DNA of 64,000 nt, from the NCBI GenBank assembly GCA_002286715.1, contig NSJX01000022.1:320246-384245 (forward strand), given 5' to 3'. Each line of letters opens with the position of its first letter. Positions within the stretch are counted from its first letter, which is position 1. The position numbers and the translations under genes are program-made. Below are positions 45,467-59,236 of the stretch, piece by piece. The notes under the pieces were generated by a model. The model saw nothing but the letters and a program-made list of their open reading frames with translations, was not told where the DNA came from and ran no database searches. Source of the stretch: Dentipellis sp. KUC8613 (lineage: Eukaryota > Basidiomycota > Agaricomycetes > Russulales > Hericiaceae).

Positions 45467-46557
45467 GCTGGGTGTGGATGGCGTAGGTGGGTTGGGGACG
45501 CAGGAGTTATATACGCGTCCGTCGCAAAGCTTGCCCAGATCTTAGATCTGTAGCGCCGGCAACCACGGCAAGCTAGATCTCACCAAGCACTCGGTGCAGA
45601 CCGTGAATCGGTTCGGGTGAGGCAGTCAGCATCCACCGACATCGGCGTCCATCGCAGTCGTCGTGCAACCGCGACAGCCACACTCTCAGCGCTCCCGCCC
45701 GGATCTTCATCGTCGCAGCGGCCCAGGGCACTCACCTGAGCGAGTTCCTGGTCTAGCACGCGCGCTCCTCCACAAAGCCTATGTGACCCTCATGTCTAAT
45801 TATTGCATTCCTCAGGCTCGCCCTGGCCGTCGACACGACATCGCTTGCAGCCAGCTGCAGCCGCACACGTACGCTAGCGGGGCCCTGAGCCGCCGCCGCT
45901 TCTCCTCGCGCACGCCCTCCCTCCGACGCTCACGGACCCTCGTCGTCAGCGTGCCCTTGGCCTCCTCTCCCTCGTTTCAACCCATCGCACATGACGCATG
46001 CGGGCCCGGCCTCAAACACCTCTCAGCCTCACCATCCCGCGCACCCCCATCAATCATCCACATCCACATTGGCCGCGCTCGACGATCACCCTCGGGCTCT
46101 CGCTCACGCACGCGATGTCATGCCGCGCCGGAGCCTGCACATCATTTCAATTCCGCAACGCGATTTTAATCATCGTCCCACCGGTACCTTCCACGCGAGC
46201 TCCAGCAGTCTGAAGGCCGGCGCCGGCATCCGAGCGCGCCCGCGTTCGTTCTGCTACACGTTGCGTACCGGGCTAGAAGCTCCCTTCCCCTGCGACTGTA
46301 TGGTGTGTGGTAAGTATGTGGTGCCACAATGCTCTCCCCCGGCCCTCGCGGTTGCAGTTCTGACAAACCGCCCGGCTTTTGGAACGATCGCCCGCTGTCA
46401 ATGCGAGCTGCGCGGAGCGGGTGGGCACGCGGCTGCTTGCAGGTGAGCATTCGTATATATCATCTGCGACTGGACACTGGTACTGGAGGGCGTGCGCGTT
46501 GCTGGACCCTCGTCGTCCCGTCTCGGATATCCGCCTTCCTGGCGGGACTGGGTTTTA

Positions 46558-46596
46558 CGTATACGTATGCGTAGGCTACATGCGCATACGTATACG
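46558..46596. repeat. Perfect 14-bp hairpin with CGTATACG arms
   Basis: CGTATACGTATGCG (46558-46571) and its exact inverse CGCATACGTATACG (46583-46596) flank an 11-nt loop. Both arms contain the self-complementary octamer CGTATACG, which recurs at 50917, 50933, 57758 and 58358. Confidence 0.85.
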
Positions 46597-47284
46597 CGCG
46601 TTGTCGGAGAAACCCTGGTTTTGGTTTTCTAATTAGTGGTTTGAGTTGCGTTGCGTTGAGTTGCGGCTTCAGATTCGGCCTCGTGGTGCAGGTGAGTCCG
46701 CGCTCCTCCATTCCTTTCGTTCCGGATACAGCGACGTTCTGGCTGTCGCGCTGCAGGTGGCTCATTATCGATTTACAGTTTGCAGTGCACCGAGTACTGA
46801 GGGCTGACCTAGGTCCGACTGGACTGCCCGAGCCCATGTTATTTTTCAACTCCAATTCCCGATTGCTGCGGCCTCTCGCCTCTCGTCTCTCGCCTCGTCG
46901 CGTCCGCCTCCGCGCGCTGACCAGCCCTCCGCCTCCTGCGCGTTAAAATTATGGCCAGCAGCTAGCGGCGAGTGTCGGTATGATATCACTCATACTCTCT
47001 GGACTGCTCCGCGAGCCCAAGCCCAAGCCCAAATTCTTGTCGACTCCTCAAGTCCGGTTTTCAACTATTGATTACTGTTACTGTGGCGTCTCGATTCTTG
47101 ATTACTGTGGCGTCTCCATCCTCGATTGCTGTAGCGTCTCGACTCTCGATTACTGCGGAGTCTGCAAACCGTCGACGTCTCTCGCTTCCCGGCTCCGTTG
47201 TCTTGTCTGAAGCCTGCCTCCGCGCGCTGACCAGCCCCCCGTCGAGGACGCATTGGAATTTACAGTAGCAGCTCACTCACCCCC

Positions 47285-47438
47285 CGCCTCTCGCCTCTCG
47301 CCTCTCGCCTCTCGCCTCTCGCCTCTCGCCTCTCGCCTCTCGCCTCTCGCCTCTCGCCTCTCGCCTCTCGCCTCTCGCCTCTCGCCTCTCGCCTCTCGCC
47401 TCTCGCCTCTCGCCTCTCGCCTCTCGCCTCTCGCCTCT
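47285..47438. repeat. Minisatellite (CGCCTCT) x22
   Basis: About 22 perfect tandem copies of a 7-bp unit. Because 7 is not a multiple of 3, all frames read a repeating heptapeptide (for example REARGER on the minus strand), which explains the open frames here. Confidence 0.95.
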
Positions 47439-47973
47439 GGGGTGTGGTTCGTGACGGCCTTTTCGCTTCCGCGCGCCGAATGCTGATCTGCCCTCCGACT
47501 CCGACGCAGCTCGTGCGCGTGGATACCGAGTCCGAGGTGTGTTTCCTTGCCGAGCTTGAGTCCAAGTCCATCTCGATTCCCGATTCGTGATTCCTGACTG
47601 CCAACCCCGCTAGGAAATTTCACCTCCCAGCTCTGTCGGCTCTGACTTGGATTTCTCGCCTCCGCGCGCTGAGTAGCTCTCCGTCTCCGACGCATATACC
47701 AGCTCTCGCTTCTTCAGTCTCGCTTCTTCCGTCTCGGGTCTCGGGTCTCGGGTCTGACTAGGACTTTTCTCGTCCTCCGCGCGCTGACTAGGCGTCCGTC
47801 TGCGACGCACCCGATGATCATGACCAGTGGCCGACATGCGGCATCGACTCGGGATCCAGCCTCCCGAGCGGCGAGCGCAGGGTCCGCGTACAGTTGGAAT
47901 CCAAGCCCAAGTCCATCCCGAGTCGAGTTCCAAGTCCATCCCGAGCCCGAGTACAAGTTCCAAGCCCAAGTTC

Positions 47974-48062
47974 CAAGTCCAAGTCCAAGTCCAAGTCCAA
48001 GTCCAAGTCCAAGTCCAAGTCCAAGTCCAAGTCCAAGTCCAAGTCCAAGTCCAAGTCCAAGG
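47974..48062. repeat. Microsatellite (AAGTCC) x15
   Basis: About 15 near-perfect copies of a hexamer. Similar but imperfect units (AAGCCC, AAGTTCC) extend it to the left as far as about 47905. Confidence 0.95.
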
Positions 48063-51000
48063 CCACTTTGACTCTCAACTGCTCTATCAACGACCTAAGC
48101 TCCCAACACCGCCTTCCCGCCTGTACCTCCCCACCGGGCGCCGATCATCCGTCCGTCTGCAGCGCATCGAATCGAATGGCGAGCACGACGTCGATTCTGG
48201 AGCCCGAGCGCTAGCCCGTGCTGATTCTCTGAGCGCATAATTCAGCCCTCCGTCTCCGACGCACTCAGTTCCAAATTATCGACTCCCACCTCTCGAGCGT
48301 ACCTCAGGACACTGGCCGCGTCGTTCGGGTGTTCTGCTCCAGCTCTGTCTGGTGTCTGGTGTAGAGTATCATGCATATACTTCAGATGGCGCCCTGCTGG
48401 ATTTTGAGCATTGGGCCTGAGGCCTCGGGCGCTCCGGCCCCCGAGGCTCTGATCCCGCGCACGCGCGTCCGCTGGCCGTTGGGCCGTGCCGCACACGCGT
48501 CCGCTGGCCGTTGGGCCGTGCCGCACGCGCGTCCGCTGGGCCGCTGGGCTGCGACGCTCCGTGCCGCCGGGCTGCGACGCTCCGTGTCCGTCGGCGCGTA
48601 CTCGTACTCGTACTCGTACTCTCTATGCCTTGCACTGCTCGAGTTGGGTGGGTGTTCTGATGTTCGTGTTGTTTTGTTGTCTCGTTGTTGCTGTGGTAGG
48701 TATCTGATTCTGATTCTCGTTCTGGTGTTGTTGTTGTTATCATTGTAGGTTCACGTCACGGTATGGGTCACCGCCTAGGGCCCGGGGGGGCTTTCGATTG
48801 ACTCTATCAGTATCAATGCTGCGCGCGACCTGCGGGCTGTATGATCCCGGGTTTGCGCTACCCTCCGTTTCTCGCTGGCTCGACTCGACGTATCGCGTAA
48901 CCGTACTGATCGCCTAAGTCAGGCCCACCACATCGAGGTTCTCGTCCTTGCCCGCCCGACCTCGCGCGCTGCTTTCCCAGTTTCGACGGCAGTCACCAGC
49001 GTCACCGCTCTGGACCTGCATCGACATCGACATCTCCAAACGCACGCACGCACGCCCGTCCCGTATTCCGTATTCCGAATCCCGAATCCCGAATCCTGAC
49101 CTCGAAGGAGACCAGGCACCGAGCAACTTGAATCGACAGTCGACAATCGACACGTGCACACTAGTACTGCAGCCCGGAGCTCGAAACATGAACCTGAACC
49201 TGAACTTGAACGAGCACTTACTTATGTCCGCGGCTCATCCACTGCATACTTGAGTTTGAGGCTCGAGGCTCGAGGCTGCGTCGCCGGCTACCACTGTGAT
49301 CGCGCGTGCCTCCGAGTCGAATGCGCTCCGGGTGCTGGATCGCCTGGGGCGGCTCGGTCGGTTTGCGGTATGCATTCGATCTCTGCGAATGCCGGGCCTG
49401 CTTTTCGTCTTGAGGTGCTAGGTCCCGATATTCGTCCTGCATAGCACGTGGACGGAATCGCGGGTGATGCATGTGCTCACTGGCCAGTGTCAGTGCCTCG
49501 CTGTACATTTCTGTCCACCCCGTCCCTAGAGAGGCTCTCGAATATTAGTGAGGCGATACCCCCTACCTCCTACCCCCTACCCTCATCCCGACTTCCGACT
49601 TCCGACTTCCAAATCCCGTCTCGGGCTCATGACCTTGACTCAGCCCCCCTCCCCAAGCCCCGAAGAGCAAGGACGACTCGACAAGTGACACTAGACGGTG
49701 CGTATGTCCGCGGTTTGGACTTCGTTTTGTTAGGATGCAGATGCAGGCTTCGGGTTTCGAGTTTCGGGTTGGCTTTGAGGTTTGAGGATACGCCACCTGA
49801 TCACGATGCGCGATCGCTGGATGGGTTATTGTTATGTGGTGGGCTGGTGGGCTGGTAGGCTGGTGACTCGGGTTGCAGCGGGTTTGTGGTTTGTGCACCT
49901 GATTCTGGTTTGTGTTTGTTATGGAAATGGTTTTGTGTTTGTGTGCGGCCGGGCGTTGAACGTTGAAGCTTAAGGGTATGTTACTCGTTGTTTTGAGTAA
50001 CAGGTAGCTTCTACTAACACATCCCAACATCCAGATCCCCATCGCCTCACAACAAGTAAGTATTACTGCCCAACATCGCGCCTACGCCTACAGCAACAGA
50101 CCGTCGACGTCGCCACCCCCGCGGATCACCATCACCATCCCAGACACTGACAGCACACGATTCGCGGTCGGGCAGCGGCCTGCACGGGCACCGTCACGGC
50201 GGCGCCTGATGGTGACGGCGGCTGTCCATGGTGTAACATGGATATCTGCACTGGCATATGCATGTTCCGATGTTTCGATCTTCGTGCCTCGGCCTGCTGC
50301 TGCTGCTGCGGTGGCTTTCAGTTGCAGCTCCGGGTCGCGGGTCGTTTGTTTTGTGCTGTAGGGAGATAGCTGGAGGACTAGGACTGGGCTTGATTGTTCG
50401 TTGGCAGCGGGGTCGGTGTAGGTGCGTGCGTGTAGATTTGGCTTTTCCGCCATATTGGATGCTCGACGTTCCAGCAGAAGCAGAAATCAGGCGTGCACAG
50501 CGCATATGGAGGAGTGACATCGACGTGCCGCGTGCGTCGCCCACAACCACAACCCGATCCACTCATGTGCATGATCATGAATGCCTTCTGACGCGATCCC
50601 GCCCCCGCCCCAGTTGAACTGCAGATGCGCATGCAGACTCACGATCGGTATCACGTCCACGTCCTGTCAGGAACCACACACACACCACACACAGGCATGC
50701 ATACACACACGCATATATCGGGATGCGCTCGGGCCTGTCACCTGCAGCTGTCCGTTGTCAGCTGTCGAATGCCACCCCGCCCCGCCCCGCCCCCGCATCG
50801 ATATCGCGATCCGCGATCCGCGCTTCGGATTCCCGATTTGCGCTTCGTGTGTATGTATGTGTATGTGTTGGTATTGGTGCGGGGTATGCGGGACGCGGGA
50901 CGCCACGATCAGCGTACGTATACGCGTTGCTACGTATACGAGTGGTATGTGCGGATTGGGAGGCGGGGTGGAGACTGCGGCAGCGTTGGCGGCGTTCTTC

Positions 51001-54000
51001 CGATCGGAGGTGAGTATCCGTGTACGTCGTGTGTTTTCAAGGTAAGTAATGCCTCGATGACTGGTACTCTTTCCGCATGCAGCTGCAGTCGTCGGATGGG
51101 GGACCGGGTATCGTGATTGGATGGGGGTCAGCGTTCCGATCAATGCCGCCGGCTGAGGCTAGAGCTGGGGCGCTCGAATCCACCGGTGACTGGCAAGGTG
51201 TCGTACGACGGTACTGCTACGGGAGGTATGTTTGCATATACAGTACACCGCATCATCAGTCTGAGGCCTCGGGACATGTATGGTGTAACATTCAATGTCA
51301 TCAAGATCCAGTTACCGGACATACTTACAAGTGCAACTCAGGCTGTTCGACATTCATCGACATCTGCATCAGGCCACGATCATCACCAGCGGCGTTCCGT
51401 CCATGATCCATCGACATACACACTTACTCACTCATATCCAGGTACTAGAATTGTGGCGCCTCCAATATTATTTAATTTGGCGCCACGCAGGTACGGACCT
51501 GCGGCAGTGCTGTGGTAGGAGGCGCGGCGCACGTTGGCGTTAGTGCCTCCTTTTTTGCCCGTTCGTTTACTTATGTCCGCTTTGCTCGGTATGATATCTG
51601 CAGTTGTGGATGGGTGGCGCTGGTCGTGCCCCGCGCCCGGATTACCCAGGGTCGCTGTGTCCGATTTTCGCCCACGTTCTGCACATTCCGCTGGTTGCTA
51701 TATTCTCCTAGCCGACAACCCGCGTCCCGCGCACGCGGCCGCTGTGCAGAATATATGCCGCCGTTTCAGCTGCAGAGCCAAGTATAGTCAAACTCAGATA
51801 TATAACACCGCGGCGCGCTTCTTCTGGCCAGGTACCGGTGCTTGAGGCCTTGCAATTGAGGCGCTGGCACAGCATCATCGCCAGAGGTTTTCTGGACTGA
51901 GACTGCCTGGTGATGTACATGTATCGTACGAGTTGTACGTCCTGCATGCTTGCATCTCTGCTTCACTGTTTCATACACCGACTTATTGGCATTATCGCAG
52001 ACTCTTGGCACGCGGATTGGTTTTGTGTATCGTGCGTAGCGCGATCGAAAGCAGGTACGATAATACTTTGCCGCTATGTCTACCCCGCTACGATTCAGCG
52101 GTGTCAGTGTCAGTCTTAGCGTAGTACAGTCCCTCGGCCTCCCAACCGGTGCGTCGACGTACATCGGCCATGCTACCCATATGAGTATACCCTGACACAT
52201 CCAGAACTAGGCACCACAACCACAACCACAACCACAATTACAACTACAAATACAACTGCACCCGTAGCCGGAACGAGCAATCGGCGATCCTCGATCCTCG
52301 ATCCCTCGATTTTAGATCCTTGATGCTCGCGATGGAGTTGAAGTTGGCTGCATCAGGGCGGGCGGCGGGCCTCAGGCCTCAGCTTCCAGGTACCGCCGTC
52401 CACCGCACGCCATTCAATGAGCATCGCACAGTATCAGAGTGCGGCCGGTTACTTACTGGTGCTATGATGCATTCAGACTCGGGACTCGACGCATCGACAC
52501 GAGCAGGCCGGCTCTACATCTGGAGGAACTCGGAGGGAGGAATCGCGTCGATGGCATGCCCTTCGCCTAGGATGGATTGGTGCTGGTGCGCGGTGTTGGC
52601 GAGCTTGGTGGACGATGAATCGTATTCAAGTTCCATGCAGTCCCTTTCGACGTCAGGCTTCAAGCTTCGAGATCTATACGGTTAATCGTTTAATTGCCGC
52701 GTTCGTCAAGGACCGCTGGAGGCCTCAAAATTATCATCTTCTGCTCGCCTCTGCATAGGTCTTAGAATTGCAGCGGCTTTCTGGTGTCAAAGGATCTAAT
52801 TCGAACAGCGGCAATGCGAGATGTATGGTGCACGGTACGTTCCGTCTGTTTCCGTATACTAGTACGTACCCTCCCTCTTATGCACTGATACCAGCACCAT
52901 CATAGCAGTCGCAGAACACAATGCCAGCCATTGCATGATCCGCCAGCAGCACCGTATTCGTCCTCGCCCATGTCGCGCTCCAGATTCGTCCTCTCCTGAT
53001 CCCACCATATCGCAGTGCCCCGAGTGTTGCCAATAGAAGTTCGGATATACTTATCTCGCGCGTCCACCGCTGTTGTGAACACCATCATGCAGCTGGACTC
53101 GTACCGTACGTGTTCAAGACGAAGATCGCCTGCTCAGGTCCGATCTCGCAGCATGCCCTACTGTACCCCTGCAGCCTGCAGTCCTAGGAGTGTCTGTATG
53201 TTATGATGGTGTTGTACGTTGCGCACTGCATGCGATGCCGCATCTCTGCTAACGCGTCTCAGTCTCAATTATAATTCTGGTCCCTGCCAATGATCCCCTG
53301 CCGCTGCCAGTAGCCCCGCAATCCCCATCTGAGTCGCGCTCATCGCCGCGCACTGCACCTGCTCGCTCTCATCCAGGCACCACACACTCCCGGCGGCACC
53401 ATGAACGCGTGATGCATCGACAGCGTACCCGGAGTCCTCCTCGGCGTCTTTGGATTCCCGCTACCCCTGTGGTAGTGGGTCTTGTCGGTCGTTTCTGTCC
53501 GGGCAACTCGCGGTAGATTTGCAGATCTCATGGTGGCTGTACAAAATCCCCTATGTCTGACTCATATCGCTCACTCTCGCTCCGTCATACCCTCCGCACT
53601 GTCCTGCGCAGTCCCTCCTCTCAACCATCGTCGTATCCTCAACCACCACCGACCATGTCTGTCCTCGTCGCTGGCCATCCTGCCGACTCCGTTTTTTTTC
53701 CCTTGCAATGCTGATTTTACTGTTAGTGTCACTGTCTCGTGGGGGGGGGGCGGGCTTCCCATGTCAATCTGTACCCGGACTACACCACCATGTGTTGTAC
53801 TTTGTCGTCTGCCTCGGACATTTCGCCATATTTCATTGTAACTGCAACAGAGTTGCAAGTGCCGTCACTCACGCTGCGAGCCCGTGCACAATCTCACGAT
53901 GACCTTCGCACAGATCGCGTCCGATTGCCGCAGGCTGAAAGTTGTCGAGCTGGCCACGACTGCAAAGAGTAAGTGCGTACGAAAGCTGCCACCGCATATT

Positions 54001-57000
54001 GCATTCTGGCAGCCCAGAGCCTGCTCCGCTCCTGTCGCCAGCGTACATCCAGCTGTTCCTTCAGCACGACAGTAGCATGCGGCTCGCAACTCAAGCTCTC
54101 GTGCCAAACAATGTCGAGAGCGTCGCCGTGACAGTGCAGCTCATTGCTGCCTAAGAGATGCAGGGAACAGAAGCAACAGAGGTAGGCAGGAAATTGATTC
54201 AAAAGTGGAGCCATATTGTTGACATCGGTCAAAGAGGCGGCCCAGAACTGTACTTGTGCCCAAAGCGACAACCATAAGTGTACAAAGCGCAAAGATGACA
54301 GCCTGAGAAGGTCAGGGAGAACAAGGAGAACGAAAACATGCTTTGATTTCTGATACTGTCAATAGTCGTACCAGTAAAATTGACACAAAATTGACTTTCA
54401 AATCAGACGACCTTGTCACAAACAGGAGGAACATGGGAGCAGGGTAGCGGGTCCTGCCACCTGCGCGCCGGTGGCCCTAGAACTTATTTGTAACTGCAGC
54501 TCGGCCTCAGGCTCGGGCTCCTGACATGCGCAGCAACCGCTGTCACCAGGGCAATCGCTGATCCTCGATCCTCGATGCTATCATAGCTCGGGATTGTGGC
54601 TTTGAATCTGAAAGAGATCAGGCCCACAGGGACCAGTATGTTCTTCATCCAGGGATCAGGGTGCAGGGTACAGGGTGCAGGGTGCGGTGTTCATTTCTGA
54701 CTGCCGACGAACGCCGTGGATGTCTCTCCGGGTCTCCCGATCTGCTCGGACGCCAGCATGGATTGCCGATGGTTTGAGGGGCCCGAGTGCGGGCTGGGGA
54801 TGTGGCGTCCACGAATCATGATCAGATTCGGGGCCCTCGGACTCTGGATTCAGAGCTTGTCGGTTGGGAAGCTGGAACACGGGGTTTCGGACGCGGACTC
54901 GAACGCGAACGCGAACCCTAGCCGAGGCGGTGCGCTGGGACGACGCGTACGGGAGGACGAGGACGAGGACGAGGACGCTGGCTGGCTGGCTGTGGGTGCT
55001 TCCAAACCATAACCACACACGAGCATGCACGAAATACAAGCCCGCGTATGGTCCGCTCTCCGTAAAGGATGCACAAGGCGGACCGCGACTGACAAGGACT
55101 CGGAGGCGAGTTGATCTTGCAGATCGGCCGTCAAGCTTCAAGTCCGCATGCGGGCCGAGGATTCAAGCAATTACAAGGACTCCGCTTGGGCGGGTGGAAC
55201 GCCCAACGTCGTACACAACTCATGTCGACCCTTTCCGTCCGTTCGTTCTTGCGCTTTCATGATTCGTGGCCCCGACGGCGATGCTGACATTCTATTATAT
55301 GTATGCATAGATAAGTCAACTCTGCCTCTGCGGAGTATGTGCGCATGCGGCGGAGCCACGACGCACGAGATATGATGTCCTCTCTAGCCCGGGCGGACGC
55401 GGACGCAAGATCATACTCTCCGAATATGAGAGAAGACAAAATCGTACTTTTTTCCCGCTTACTCCAAACTGAAGATGAAAGCTCTCTTGTAGTCGTGCGC
55501 AGTCATCCTATCCGCTACTTCGCCTCCGAGTCTGTCCTGATCTACGGGCATCATGCGGGGGCATTGCAATACTAGCCGACGCCGCTTCAGTGTGTCTGCC
55601 GCCGGTCGTATGGTTTCTAGGCTGGCGGGACCGCAGGCACCAACATCGGCACCACCGGCACCACCAGTATTTCCACCGCCGCCACCAATATCGCCACCAA
55701 CACCACCACCACCACCATCAGCAATATCGCCGCCGCCGCCACCACCACCACCACCACGATCATCCGAGCTACGCTTTACGTGCTGTCCCTCACAACCAAT
55801 CTCCGCGTCCGCAAAGCCGAATCCACACGACCGCCTGCCGTCCTGGTCCTCGTATGCCCTGAGCATCACTTCCCTAATCCCTTCGTCCCGTTCGTCCCTG
55901 CCGCTCCCAGGTGCAGTTCTACTCTTTTCTGGTGACCGATGTCGGGTCTGACCAAAAATTAATTAATGTGATTCCAATGGCGAGAATCCCACGAGTCCGT
56001 GTTTTTTTTTCGCGTTCCCGTTCGGATCGCCTACGTTAACCCCAACCCAACCCAACCCTACTGAACACCTTGCCGCTCGACGCTCGCTCTGCCCCTGCTG
56101 GCGGGTACCGGCGGTCCTAGAAACTTTACTGGCCGGCGGCGGTACCGCACGGCGCAGAAAATGCATCACAATCCGAGCCCAGGCCTGCACGGACAAACGA
56201 TATTCGCGCAAACTTTGACGATCTCCACCTTGTCTTGTCGTCTCGTCTGTCTTGCGACGAACGCGGGTGGATCCCAGATCGAATCTCGCGGCGCATCACG
56301 ATCAGCTCAAGTCGCGGCCGAGATGGCATCCATGTACTCTACATGCATCTCTTCGTATTCGTATTCGTATTCGTATTCGGTCTACTATACTCAGCTTGGT
56401 CTCGGTCTAGGCCCAGGCCTTGTCTCTCCTGCGGATCCGGATCCGCAGCCATGGATCCAATAGACATCTCCGTCATGTCCGCCGCATCTACTCAATTACA
56501 GGCATCTACTTACCACTCTCAAGTTCCAGCACTCAGCCCCCTGCATATACTCAATCGAAATCTGGAGTAACAAAGGACAGCCTAGCCTGGCAGCCTCAGC
56601 CTGCAACGCGCGACTCGAACCGCCCGGCTGCAGCGATCAGATCTGGATCCCAGCTTCTTAGAATCGGAATCGGGGCACGACGCGGAAGCAAAACTTGAGT
56701 GCAGATCCCTTTCTTCCGTGCCGGAAGTAAATGTCAAACCAGCTATAGCTATAGTTACAGGCAGCACAACAACAACAACAACATGCAACCTGGGATCCAG
56801 TGCTCAGCCTAGGCTTCCGGATCCGCAGAAATCGATCTGCGGTCCTCAATTGACTGCCGGTACCTCGGTGGAATGCAAGAGATCTGCTTAGATCGCCTGC
56901 TCCGGGCTGTATATGCACATGTGCTTCCGGAACACTCTCGCGCAAGGCAAGCCTCGTTGCTTCAAGATATCGGCTTGCGATCGCGGGCGTTGTGCGTCCG

Positions 57001-59236
57001 GCTGCGTGGTCCGCGGTTGTCGGTTGCCGAGAACGGGTGTGTATGGCGACCGCAGCAGTACACTGCTGTAGGTATTCCACGTCGTCGCGTCTCCTGTGGG
57101 TCTGTCTGTCTGCCTGTCTCGATCGTGGTATGCCATCGACGCGGTGCTCAGCCCCGATATTAATCTATGTACCCGCGATCTTGGCGCCTTCCCGAACCAC
57201 TGTTTGTTCGAATTCGCACCTAGTAAGTTCGAGTTCGAGTTCTATCACGATCATAATCAGCCTGCGCCCATGGACCACGGCTCGTTCATGAATTCATATA
57301 CGAATAGAGCCGAAGTATGCATGATCATGACAGCTTCGATCGATCGTTCATTTCGGCGTACCCTCTGGCCATGGCAAGCCCTGCTCAGTACTGGTGCTCA
57401 TGATCACTGTCCTATCGATTTCCGAGGTGTCCACGATTAGCAGTCGCCTTGCCTTGCCTTGACTCGCACAAGATACCCCGATATCCCGATTGCGATTCAC
57501 CGTCTACATGCGCATCTGGCGCCGGCGTCCCGCGTCCCGCGTGCAGCTCAGCTGCCCGACACGCGACGAGACGGCCGGAGAGGTCTCAGGTCACGCTCCT
57601 GCATGAACGGACTTCTGCAGAACCACGGCCTGTACGTGTACGTATACATGTACGCATGGGTCGCCGTGCGCGCGACGTTCCACCAGAAACGCACGTCGCA
57701 GCGCGCAAGAACTTTCGCGATATTCTGATCCTGATGCTGTCTGCAGGCGTCAGCTACGTATACGCGGCGGGGGAATCGGGATCGGGACTGGGCAATCGGG
57801 ACTCGAGAATCGGGCATCGGGACGTTGACTGGCTCAGGCTGCCAGCTGCCGCCGCGGTGCCCACGCTTACGATCGGTGATATCCATCCGCATCGACGTGG
57901 ACGTGGACGTGCACCTGATCAGCGTGGAAGCAGCGGGGACTGGGATTGGCATGCAAACTGAAAGAGGAACCGCACCTGCCTCGTCCAGACGTATTGCCTC
58001 TCTGGCACTCTCGCGATGAAGCCTTGACGGGACGCTGTGCCGCCGCGTGCTCCGCCGGGCCATGCGCGCGGATCTGCGCTGCTGTCATGCCGCACGTAGC
58101 AGGCCAGTGAGCCTCAGACGTCGACCGCCGCTGTCACTCCAGCCGTCCATATCAACCCGTTGACGCCGCAGCGCCACAAAGGGTCCAGGACGTGCGCATC
58201 GGTGCCCAGATTTTAGCTTTCTGGCCATGGGCACCGGTTCGGATTCCTGCTTCGATGCTTCGATGGGGGCTTGTGTTCGCGGCCGTCAGCTGCACGGGGA
58301 GCTGCCACTGGATCGACTGATAGAATTCGAAGAGGTGGGATAAGTAATGCTCATACGCGTACGTATACGTGTACGACCACCACGGTCTATAGCTGTAGAT
58401 CCTGTCTTTGCGCGCGTCGATGGCTGCCAGAGTAAGTGCGCACATGCGCATATACAGACTGGTCTGAGTCTTGAGAGCCGCGGCCGGCCCTCGTCCTCCG
58501 CCTCGGTTGTATCCGTTGCAAGTACTTCTCCCTCTCCCCGGCGTCGAATATCCCCGGTCTGCCTCTCCCACAGCCGTCCCAAACAAAGAAATATGACCGA
58601 TCTGGACGCAACTTGAACCAGACCCTCCTACCGCATATCGCTCCGGAACCTGGGCCCCGCCGCCCGCCGTCGTTGGACCTAATTGAAACCCCGGCTGCGA
58701 AAGGTATTAAATAATCTTATCATAGAGTTGGTCCCGGTTCCGAAAACGCTCGTGGTGACCGTTGACCCTGTGTCGGAGGTGTTTTTACCGTGTACCGGAG
58801 AGACGTTGGGGATCTGAACAGCGGGGGCGGAAGTAGATTTATGATAGAACGAGATTCGACGAGTTGGGTGGTGGTTCGGTTCGCGTCGGTTTGCATTGAA
58901 TCGAGCCCAGGAGCGTTGGGGTATTTGGAGGTCGAGTTGGACCGCCGCTTTCGGTGCTCGTGCTTGCGACTACTGTAGATGCGCGCCGTGAGTTGGGATA
59001 CGGGATATATGCCAGACGTAAATTTGACCCAAGGTTCAGAGATGCAGGTGCATCCAAAGCGACGTTCTGCATTCGACGTTCGACGTGACCTCCTGGTTTG
59101 AGCGGTAACTTCCGGTAGATCGGGGAGCGCCAGGGGCGAATCCAGCCCAACCCAACCCACTGCTGCGTGCGTGCGTGCATGGGGTAAAGCGATTCCGCAA
59201 GAGCCCAAGTCCACTTGAGATCTAAATTTCACAGAA

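Larger units (their letters stand above)
46905..48264. repeat. Array of a diverged ~38-bp sequence with variable spacers
   Basis: Related units occur at about 46905-46941, 47215-47251, 47465-47508, 47657-47694, 47773-47810, 48127-48164 and 48223-48264. The best copies read CTCCGCGCGCTGA, then a short AT-containing step, then CTCTCCGTCTCCGACGCA. Spacers run from about 60 to 320 bp and are unrelated except for simple repeats. It is not a CRISPR array: repeats diverge and spacers are irregular. It could be a decayed satellite or dispersed protein-binding sites. Confidence 0.65.
45467..59236. other. 13.8-kb microsatellite-rich stretch without a supported gene
   Basis: No open frame here has a recognisable domain or consistent splice pattern. 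The stretch is filled with short tandem repeats: CGCCTCT, AAGTCC, GTACTC (48597-48622), GGACGA near 54955-54978, CACCAC/CGCCGC near 55677-55762, GTATTC (56356-56380) and AACCAC (52217-52238), plus palindromes of CGTATACG. Composition varies sharply over short distances. The stretch may be heterochromatic, or hold long non-coding RNAs. Separate notable elements are listed below. Confidence 0.6.

Noticed and set aside
47253..47695. Open frames encoding long REARGER or SPLASRL repeats
   Set aside because: They are translations of the CGCCTCT heptamer array, with no start context or non-repetitive domain.
47814..48240. Open frames made of SPSPSP, SKSKSK or DLDLDL
   Set aside because: They come from the AAGTCC hexamer in different frames and have no other support.
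46905..48264. CRISPR-like pattern of repeats and spacers
   Set aside because: Eukaryotic context, diverged repeats, spacer lengths from about 60 to 320 bp and no cas genes.
55553..55951. Pro/Ser-rich plus frame and Gly-rich minus frame (55869-55459)
   Set aside because: Low-complexity from CAC/CGC triplet repeats; the ends show no recognisable protein.
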